Assembly: GCA_045046905.1 (NCBI GenBank)
Contig: JASFYU010000103.1
Location: forward strand, 1-11,071
DNA length: 11,071 nucleotides
From: JASFYU01 sp045046905
GTDB lineage: Bacteria; Bacteroidota; Bacteroidia; Flavobacteriales; Flavobacteriaceae
Direction: 5' to 3'
Part shown: positions 6,361-11,071 of the stretch, in pieces
Position numbering within the stretch: the first letter of the stretch is position 1
How the letters are laid out: each line of letters starts with the position of its first letter
Translations under genes and position numbers: made by a program
Notes under the pieces: generated by a model
Told to the model about the DNA's origin: nothing
What the model saw: only the letters and a program-made list of their open reading frames with translations
The model's database searches: none

Positions 6361-6416
6361 GTTAATATAGTTAAGACCTAATGTGATGTTAACTTAAGGT
6401 TAATTACATATTTTCG
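6361..6416 (+). promoter_or_regulatory. GTTAA-rich region and -7-like element before dnaB
   Basis: GTTAA appears four times (6361, 6370, 6388, 6399), and TTAAC-TTAAG-GTTAA (6389-6403) forms an inverted repeat. TATTTTCG (6409-6416) differs from TAnnTTTG by one base and ends 4 nt before the dnaB ATG. If it is used, the mRNA would be nearly leaderless. No TTG lies at the -33 distance, so the promoter assignment is weak. Confidence 0.35.
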
Positions 6417-6420
6417 TGCC

Positions 6421-7971
6421 ATGGAAAAATTGAACCCGATTATTGGTCGAAAGATTGACAAATCTACGCTCATAAGCTTAGAGAGAGGCAAGATACCGCC
6501 TCAATCTGTTGATTTAGAGGAAGTTGTGATAGGAGCGATGATGATCGATAAAAAAGGGGTCGACGAAGTAATCGACATCTTACATCCTGATGCCTTCTAT
6601 AAAGAGGCTCATCGGCTTATTTACGAAGCAATATTCAAATTGTTCGAAACCTCTGAACCGGTAGATTTATTAACCGTTTCTTCACAATTAAGAAAAGATG
6701 GTCGACTTGAAGCGGTAGGAGGAGATTTTTACTTGATAAAATTGACTCAAAAAGTAGCTTCTTCGGCCCATATCGAGTTTCATGCACGAATCATTTTACA
6801 AAAGTATATACAACGTAGTTTAATAAAGATTTCAAACGAAATTATTGAGGAGGCCTATGATGAGTCAACCGATGTTTTTGATTTATTAGACAATGCAGAG
6901 GCTAAGTTGTACGATGTTACCCAAGGTAACTTAAAACGTTCTGCTGAAACCGCCCAAAATTTAGTTATTCAAGCTAAAAAACGAATTGAAGAAATTGCGA
7001 ACAAAGAAGGGATGAGCGGAATTCCTTCAGGTTTTGATAAACTTGATAAATTGACCTCAGGGTGGCAGCCGAGTGATTTGATCATTATTGCGGCACGTCC
7101 TGGTATGGGTAAAACAGCTCTAACATTATCTATGGCCCGTAATGTTGCCGTAAATTCAAATATTCCCGTAGCATTCTTTTCTTTGGAAATGTCATCAGTA
7201 CAGTTGATTACAAGGCTGATTTCATCTGAAACCGGACTATCATCTGAAAAGCTCCGTACCGGTAAACTTGAAAAGCATGAATGGGAGCAGTTGAATGTAA
7301 AGGTGAAAGCACTTGAAAAAGCACCTTTGTTTATTGACGATACGCCCTCACTTTCTATTTTTGACCTTAGGGCCAAAGCAAGACGCCTATCTTCACAACA
7401 TGGTATTAAGATGATAATTGTTGATTACCTGCAATTGATGACCGCTGGTGGAACCCAGAAAGGCGGCAATAGAGAACAAGAGATATCTAGTATTTCAAGA
7501 AACTTAAAGGCATTGGCCAAAGAACTAGCGGTGCCCGTAATCGCACTTTCTCAGTTATCAAGGGCGGTAGAGACCAGAGGAGGTAGTAAAAGACCTATTC
7601 TATCTGACCTTAGAGAATCTGGTGCCATTGAGCAAGATGCTGATATTGTATCTTTTATATACAGGCCTGAGTATTATAAAATCGATGAGTGGGATGATGA
7701 AGAGCGTACCCCGACCGCAGGGCAGGCAGAACTTATTGTCGCCAAGCATAGAAATGGTGGCCTTGAAAATATTAGACTGAAGTTTATCGGCAATCTGGGT
7801 AAATTTGATAATTTAGATGACTTTGATTCCCCTTTCGAGTTTCAATCCAAGATGAATGCCAATGAGGAAAACCCCTTCATTACCAAAAACCTTCCTAATG
7901 CTGATCAAGCATTCGGCAGTGGTATGAATGACGATACAAACCTTGATGAAGACAATGACGTGCCTTTTTAA
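6421..7971 (+). CDS. dnaB: Replicative DNA helicase DnaB
   Basis: DnaB is the hexameric 5'-3' helicase that unwinds the fork and recruits DnaG primase. The protein has 516 residues. The N-terminal primase-interacting domain covers about 28-130, starting PPQSVDLEEVVIGAM and including HPDAFYKEAHRLIYEAI. A linker of about 145-200 follows. The RecA-like motor domain carries Walker A ARPGMGKT (225-232), FSLEMSS (253-259), Walker B IIVDYLQLM (332-340), ALSQLSRAVE (375-384) and SDLRESGAIEQDADIV (395-410). No intein interrupts these motifs, a common insertion site in DnaB. After the motor, a roughly 55-residue acidic, Asn-rich tail ends in DEDNDVPF, resembling the C-terminal tip of SSB. The gene stands alone behind a 166-bp region with DnaA-box-like repeats. 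The ATG at 6421 has no Shine-Dalgarno but gives the usual N-terminus length. Confidence 0.97.
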   Translation: MEKLNPIIGRKIDKSTLISLERGKIPPQSVDLEEVVIGAMMIDKKGVDEVIDILHPDAFYKEAHRLIYEAIFKLFETSEPVDLLTVSSQLRKDGRLEAVGGDFYLIKLTQKVASSAHIEFHARIILQKYIQRSLIKISNEIIEEAYDESTDVFDLLDNAEAKLYDVTQGNLKRSAETAQNLVIQAKKRIEEIANKEGMSGIPSGFDKLDKLTSGWQPSDLIIIAARPGMGKTALTLSMARNVAVNSNIPVAFFSLEMSSVQLITRLISSETGLSSEKLRTGKLEKHEWEQLNVKVKALEKAPLFIDDTPSLSIFDLRAKARRLSSQHGIKMIIVDYLQLMTAGGTQKGGNREQEISSISRNLKALAKELAVPVIALSQLSRAVETRGGSKRPILSDLRESGAIEQDADIVSFIYRPEYYKIDEWDDEERTPTAGQAELIVAKHRNGGLENIRLKFIGNLGKFDNLDDFDSPFEFQSKMNANEENPFITKNLPNADQAFGSGMNDDTNLDEDNDVPF

Positions 7972-8167
7972 TCGCAGGGCGCCAAGAGGTTTAGCCAGTT
8001 TACTGCCTACGGCTCGGCTCTCTGACCTTCTGCTATGAAAATAAAAAGAGAGTTCCTTGATTGTAATACCTGCTACCCAAGAATCAATTTAATTCATTTT
8101 GTGTCTCAGCTGTTCTGTAGTGCGGTAGTTCTATAGGTGTTGAATTCAGCAATCCCGATTTTTCCTG
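7972..8167. other. Non-coding gap after dnaB
   Basis: About 196 bases hold no convincing gene. CTCTCT (8018-8023) and AGAGAG (8047-8052) could pair but have no U-tract, so no terminator is called. The stretch CTGCCTACGGCTCGGCTCTC looks like the composite short repeats scattered between genes in related genomes, but no second copy is present here. A 33-codon ATG frame (8035-8136) is too short and too unlike a protein to call. Confidence 0.4.
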
Positions 8168-8175
8168 TAACTTTG
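8168..8175 (+). promoter_or_regulatory. -7 element (TAACTTTG) for the secreted GATase-like gene
   Basis: TAACTTTG perfectly matches TAnnTTTG and lies 24 nt upstream of the ATG at 8200. The nearest TTG (8140-8142) is 25 nt upstream, slightly beyond the usual 17-23. An 8-bp palindrome, TGAATTCA (8141-8148), overlaps the -33 region and could be an operator. Confidence 0.5.
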
Positions 8176-8199
8176 AGTATAACCCTATAGTAAGCTTGT

Positions 8200-9462
8200 A
8201 TGCAAAGAATCCTTTTCTCTTTTCTATTTTTTCTATGCTCTTTACAAATTTTTGCCTCCTCTATTCTTATTCCTATGGATGTTGAGGGACAAAAAAATCA
8301 TTTAAAGGCCTACGGCATTACTTACTGGGTATTAAATAACCAAGCGAAGGTGCAATGGCTATTAAATTACAGAGGCGGGTCATTTTTGTTGCCAGATGGG
8401 GAGCATATTCGTAAGGAGTGCCAAATACGGGGTGTGTCATTTGAAATTTTATCAGATGCGCAGACGCAAGACATTTTGAATGCTATTAGCAGTCCGTCAC
8501 AAAATCAAGAAGCTGTCGTCCTAGAAAAAGCTCCTAAAATAGCTGTCTATTCCCCAACGGGGAACCAACCTTGGGACGACGCAGTGACCATGGTATTGAC
8601 CTATGCGGAGATTCCTTATAAAACAATCTATGACGAAGAAGTCTTGAATGATGAATTGGTTCTTTTCGATTGGCTGCACCTGCATCACGAGGACTTTACA
8701 GGGCAGTACGGAAAATTCTATGGCGCATATAGAGCCGTATCATGGTATATTGAGCGCAAACAAGAATCAGAAGCTTTGGCCGCTAGATTGGGGTATGCGA
8801 AAGTCTCTGAAGAAAAAAGAGCTGTGGCATTGAAAATCAGGAACTATGTAATCGGTGGGGGGTTTATGTTTGCCATGTGCTCGGCTACCGATAGTTTTGA
8901 TATCGCCCTTGCTGCAAATGGTGCTGATATTTGTGAGCCAATGTTCGATGGCGACCCCTCAGATGCAAATTATCAGAGTAAGTTAGATTTTAGTAAAACC
9001 TTTGCGTTTTCTGATTTTGTACTTGAAAGAAATCCGCTACGATATGAGTTCTCTTCAATAGATATGACCGAAAAAAGAAAAAATGTAGCCAAAGAGACTG
9101 ATTATTTTTCTTTGATGGACTTTTCAGCAAAGTGGGATCCGGTGCCTACAATGCTTTGCCAAAACCATACGTCTTTAGTCAAAGGCTTTATGGGGCAGAC
9201 AACCGCTTTTTCAAGAAATCAAGTAAAACCAACGGTCTTAGTCTTGGGCGAAAATAAAATTAATGGTGAGGCCCGCTATATACATGGCATCAAGGGCAAA
9301 GGGTTTTTTACCTTCTATGGGGGCCACGACCCCGAAGATTATAAGCATAGGGTAGGGGACCCGAAAACTGAACTAGAACTGCACCCGACTTCACCAGGGT
9401 ATAGATTAATTTTAAACAATGTGCTGTTTCCGGCGGCCGGCAAAAAAAAGCAGAAAACTTGA
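8200..9462 (+). CDS. Secreted protein of the so-called 'asparagine synthetase B' family, GATase-1-like
   Basis: This is a 420-residue exported protein. Residues 1-19 are a signal peptide (hydrophobic core FSFLFFLCSL, cleavage near IFAS-S). From memory, homologues in Bacteroidota are often named asparagine synthetase B, but nothing here fits AsnB: there is no N-terminal catalytic Cys2 and no SGGxDS ATP-pyrophosphatase loop. The central part looks instead like a class I glutamine-amidotransferase (flavodoxin-like) fold: strand KIAVYSPTGNQPWDDAV (113-129), then DWLHLHHEDFTG (157-168), then GGGFMFAMCSATDS (219-232). In the last motif, Cys227 sits in a nucleophile-elbow context, and TFYGGHDPEDY (371-381) offers His376. 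Catalysis is inferred, not shown. It is a single gene with its own promoter, and its stop touches the stop of the convergent phosphatase gene. The C-terminus, GKKKQKT, is basic. Its biological role is unknown to me. Confidence 0.8.
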   Translation: MQRILFSFLFFLCSLQIFASSILIPMDVEGQKNHLKAYGITYWVLNNQAKVQWLLNYRGGSFLLPDGEHIRKECQIRGVSFEILSDAQTQDILNAISSPSQNQEAVVLEKAPKIAVYSPTGNQPWDDAVTMVLTYAEIPYKTIYDEEVLNDELVLFDWLHLHHEDFTGQYGKFYGAYRAVSWYIERKQESEALAARLGYAKVSEEKRAVALKIRNYVIGGGFMFAMCSATDSFDIALAANGADICEPMFDGDPSDANYQSKLDFSKTFAFSDFVLERNPLRYEFSSIDMTEKRKNVAKETDYFSLMDFSAKWDPVPTMLCQNHTSLVKGFMGQTTAFSRNQVKPTVLVLGENKINGEARYIHGIKGKGFFTFYGGHDPEDYKHRVGDPKTELELHPTSPGYRLILNNVLFPAAGKKKQKT

Positions 9463-10260
9463 TTAGTGTGATAGTAGCTTTTGCAATATTCGCTCTACCC
9501 CAAAATCATCATTGCTTGTAGTTGAATAGTTGGCTACTTTCTTTACGTTTTGATGGGCGTTCTCCATAGCAAAACTAAATTCAGCCAAGCCCAACATTTC
9601 GATATCGTTATTGTAATCTCCGAACACCAAGGTTTCTGAAGGGCTTATATTGTGCAGTTCCTGTACTTTCTTAAGCGCATAACCTTTATGGGCATTTCGA
9701 CTTGAAATATCGACCCAGTTTTCTCCTGATATTTTAACCTTCAGAGGGCCTTCTAAATGACGTACGGCTGGGTAAATATATTTTTCGGAGCTTTCGAAAT
9801 GAAATATGGCAATTTTTAATATTTCTCCTTCATAGGTTTTGAGGTCTTCAAGAATTTTGAATTCGGTATAGTATTCTTTTAGCTTATCTATGAACTCTTG
9901 TGAAGTACCGAGTAAATGGGCACCTGCCTTACCGCATAGTACAGGGTGAATGTTATCAATCCCCTCTAAAACATCGAGAACCCTATTTTTAGAGGTATTG
10001 CTCAAGGGCGTAGATAGCAATTCGATACTATTATGCATGGCAAAAGCCCCGTTTTCTGCGATGACTATAATATCATCCTTTATAGAATGTAATTTATCGA
10101 CAATGCTGTTGTACTGCCTACCGCTGGCTGCTGCAAATAAAATATTGCGTTTTTGTAACGCTGCAAAAAGTTCAAAGAAAAGGTCGCTAACTTCGTGGTT
10201 TGAATTTAGTAGGGTGCCATCCATATCGGTGACGACCAATTTAATATGCGATAAATCCAT
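9463..10260 (-). CDS. Cof-type HAD-IIB family phosphatase
   Basis: This is a 265-residue cytoplasmic hydrolase of the haloacid dehalogenase superfamily, Cof/YbiV-like subfamily IIB. It acts on small phosphorylated metabolites such as sugar or cofactor phosphates; the substrate cannot be read from the sequence. Motif I is VVTDMDGTLLNS, with nucleophile Asp12 and acid/base Asp14. Motif II is AAASGRQYNS (Ser46, Arg48). The C2 cap covers about 80-185. Motif III is Lys192 in AHKGYAL. Motif IV is FGDYNNDIEML (Asp214, Asp219), with Tyr where many relatives have Ser or Asn. All catalytic residues are present, so it should be active. It is transcribed from a divergent promoter region shared with yjbQ and ends tail to tail with the secreted GATase-like gene, with zero bases between stops. 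The ATG at 10260 follows a TACCTTTG -7 element. Confidence 0.93.
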   Translation of the reverse strand: MDLSHIKLVVTDMDGTLLNSNHEVSDLFFELFAALQKRNILFAAASGRQYNSIVDKLHSIKDDIIVIAENGAFAMHNSIELLSTPLSNTSKNRVLDVLEGIDNIHPVLCGKAGAHLLGTSQEFIDKLKEYYTEFKILEDLKTYEGEILKIAIFHFESSEKYIYPAVRHLEGPLKVKISGENWVDISSRNAHKGYALKKVQELHNISPSETLVFGDYNNDIEMLGLAEFSFAMENAHQNVKKVANYSTTSNDDFGVERILQKLLSH

Positions 10261-10280
10261 AAAATTCTATTTCAAAACCG

Positions 10281-10288
10281 CAAAGGTA
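10281..10288 (-). promoter_or_regulatory. -7 element (TACCTTTG) for the HAD phosphatase gene
   Basis: CAAAGGTA on the plus strand reads TACCTTTG on the minus strand, a perfect TAnnTTTG match, 20 nt before the HAD ATG. No TTG lies at the -33 distance. It is divergent from the yjbQ element 35 bp away. Confidence 0.5.
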
Positions 10289-10322
10289 TTTTATATGTAT
10301 GAGGAGAAGTAATTTAATTGAA

Positions 10323-10330
10323 TAAGTTTG
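10323..10330 (+). promoter_or_regulatory. -7 element (TAAGTTTG) for yjbQ
   Basis: TAAGTTTG perfectly matches TAnnTTTG, 25 nt upstream of the yjbQ ATG. No TTG lies at the proper -33 distance. The two divergent -7 elements are so close that polymerases binding them would compete. Confidence 0.45.
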
Positions 10331-10355
10331 TTGTAAAGTTTTAAAAATAGGATGT

Positions 10356-10778
10356 ATGAAATTGTACCAGAATGAATTACGATTACCACCTTTTACTCGC
10401 GGTTTTCATTTGATTACCAATCATGTTCTGAAATCAATGAATGAAATAGCGGATATTGAAAAGGGAATGCTTCAGGTATTCATTAAACATACTTCGGCAA
10501 GTTTGACCATTAATGAGAATGCAGACCCAACGGTTCGAATTGATTTTGAAAGTCATTTGAATACAATGGTGCCTGAAAATGCGCCATATTATATACATAC
10601 CTATGAAGGCCCCGATGATATGCCTGCGCATATCAAGGCTTCGCTAATGGGGGCGTCTGTGCAAATACCAATTACCAATGGCAGCCTGAATTTAGGGATA
10701 TGGCAGGGTATATATCTCTGTGAGCATCGCAATAATGCTTCGGGAAGAGACTTGGTCATTTCTGCTTTTGGGGTTTGA
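10356..10778 (+). CDS. yjbQ: YjbQ family protein (UPF0047, secondary thiamine-phosphate synthase type)
   Basis: This is a compact 140-residue protein, the full length for the YjbQ/UPF0047 family. Its E. coli member shows weak thiamine-phosphate synthase activity and is therefore named a secondary thiamine-phosphate synthase; the physiological role is uncertain. Conserved features are all present: VFIKHTSASLTINENADP (41-58), including the HTSA signature; IDFESHLN (62-69); HTYEGPDDMPAHIKASL (81-97) with metal-binding-type histidines His81 and His92; ITNGSLNLGIWQGIYLCEHR (106-125); and GRDLVIS (130-136). The ATG at 10356 is chosen over the out-of-frame ATG at 10352 and gives MKLYQNELRLPPF, a normal family N-terminus. 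It stands alone, divergent from the HAD gene and convergent with a small ORF 35 bp downstream. Confidence 0.92.
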   Translation: MKLYQNELRLPPFTRGFHLITNHVLKSMNEIADIEKGMLQVFIKHTSASLTINENADPTVRIDFESHLNTMVPENAPYYIHTYEGPDDMPAHIKASLMGASVQIPITNGSLNLGIWQGIYLCEHRNNASGRDLVISAFGV

Positions 10779-10813
10779 AAATCGAGTTAAAGATACCCAT
10801 GATGAATTTTAAA

Positions 10814-10993
10814 TTACTTTTTCTCTAATTGAAAGTGTAAAAACTGTACTTCTTCCTTTAAATGAAGAATCTGGTTTTCATATTGTCGCTTTAATTCTTC
10901 AGGAAAGTGGTTATTGATATCGTTGAATTTTCCTGATTGCGAACAATTATGAAAAATTAGGCTACCATAAACGAAATAAGTGGGCCATAACAT
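10814..10993 (-). CDS. Small 59-residue protein with C-terminal coiled coil, unrecognised
   Basis: A complete minus-strand frame runs from the ATG at 10993 to the TAA at 10814. It begins MLWPTYFVYGSLIFHNCSQS, continues GKFNDINNHF, and ends in an amphipathic, charged helix (31-59: PEELKRQYENQ, ILHLKEEVQFLHFQLEKK) with heptad-like spacing of Ile, Leu, Val and Phe. The composition of the second half is strongly protein-like. A stop lies three codons upstream of the ATG, and a weak promoter-like pair precedes it. The tail resembles coiled-coil ends of small Bacteroidota HTH regulators or of IS3-type OrfA proteins, but no HTH or transposase motif is present. It could be an intact small gene or the remnant of a longer one. 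I do not recognise it. Confidence 0.45.
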   Translation of the reverse strand: MLWPTYFVYGSLIFHNCSQSGKFNDINNHFPEELKRQYENQILHLKEEVQFLHFQLEKK

Positions 10994-11071
10994 ATAGTGA
11001 GTTCAAAACAAGGTTTCTCTTTAAAATCACGGCAAAAACCTTAGTTCTATTGATAAACAAATTTCTTTACT
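10994..11071. other. Right-edge region upstream of the small ORF
   Basis: No gene can be assigned here. On the minus strand, TTG (11035-11033), 21 nt, then TTGTTTTG (11011-11004) resembles TTG-N17-23-TAnnTTTG with one mismatch, 10 nt before the small ORF's ATG. Two other minus-strand frames also look partly protein-like (for example DFKEKPCFELT and NRTKVFAVILKRNL), so a decayed longer gene with frameshifts remains possible. Confidence 0.25.

Noticed and set aside
6969..7376. Minus-strand open frame across the dnaB motor domain
   Set aside because: It is antisense to Walker A and neighbouring motifs; its Ser-rich translation is typical of a shadow frame.
8018..8052. CTCTCT/AGAGAG stem as a dnaB terminator
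   Set aside because: It is a weak stem with a 23-nt loop and no U-tract after it.
8035..8136. 33-codon ATG frame between dnaB and the secreted protein gene
   Set aside because: It has no start signals, its amino-acid pattern is not convincing, and it ends before the next gene's promoter.
9431..9441. CCGGCGGCCGG as a terminator hairpin near the convergent stops
   Set aside because: It lies inside the coding sequence with only a 4-bp stem, and is followed by A's rather than T's in the gene's direction.
1..11071. Phage, CRISPR array, tRNA/rRNA, toxin-antitoxin or other defence system
   Set aside because: No supporting motif, repeat array or gene was found on either strand; the genes are mostly housekeeping.

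Overview
The window looks like chromosomal DNA from a marine-type member of the Flavobacteriaceae (Bacteroidota). The evidence is AT-rich coding sequence, a near absence of purine-rich Shine-Dalgarno sites, and several matches to the Bacteroidota -7 promoter element TAnnTTTG just upstream of genes. Gene content agrees: a PorT-like outer-membrane barrel, a transketolase split into two genes, and a Tgt without the usual zinc cysteines. The genus cannot be fixed from the sequence; a Zobellia/Maribacter-like genome is only a guess.

Left arm (1-2870, minus strand): a two-gene transketolase operon (N-terminal ThDP-binding half first, then C-terminal half), followed by a small exported outer-membrane beta-barrel gene. 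The two halves are separated by a roughly 105-bp element made of two facing palindromes that fills almost the whole intercistronic gap. A possible fragment of another minus-strand reading frame runs off the left edge.

Central block (2955-7971, plus strand): tgt (queuosine tRNA modification) is followed without a gap by an LptF/LptG-family permease (lipopolysaccharide export). Then come accA (fatty-acid synthesis) and dnaB (replicative helicase), each with its own promoter-like sequence. The dnaB upstream region carries two identical TTATCAACAG repeats exactly 20 bp apart, and DnaB itself ends in an SSB-like acidic D-x-P-F tail.

Right arm (7972-11071): a secreted protein of the family often labelled 'asparagine synthetase B' in this phylum, although the sequence looks instead like a class-I-glutamine-amidotransferase-type fold. 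A Cof-type HAD phosphatase meets it tail to tail with no base between the stop codons. A divergent yjbQ gene follows, and then a short 59-codon minus-strand reading frame with a coiled-coil tail that is easily overlooked.

Most of the window is conserved housekeeping DNA. I see no phage, CRISPR, toxin-antitoxin, rRNA or tRNA gene and no transposase. The items most worth a second look are the palindromic pair inside the transketolase operon, the repeat pair upstream of dnaB together with the DnaB tail, the Cys-less Tgt zinc site, the GATase-like secreted protein, and the small ORF at the right edge. No gene-free stretch exceeds 300 bases.
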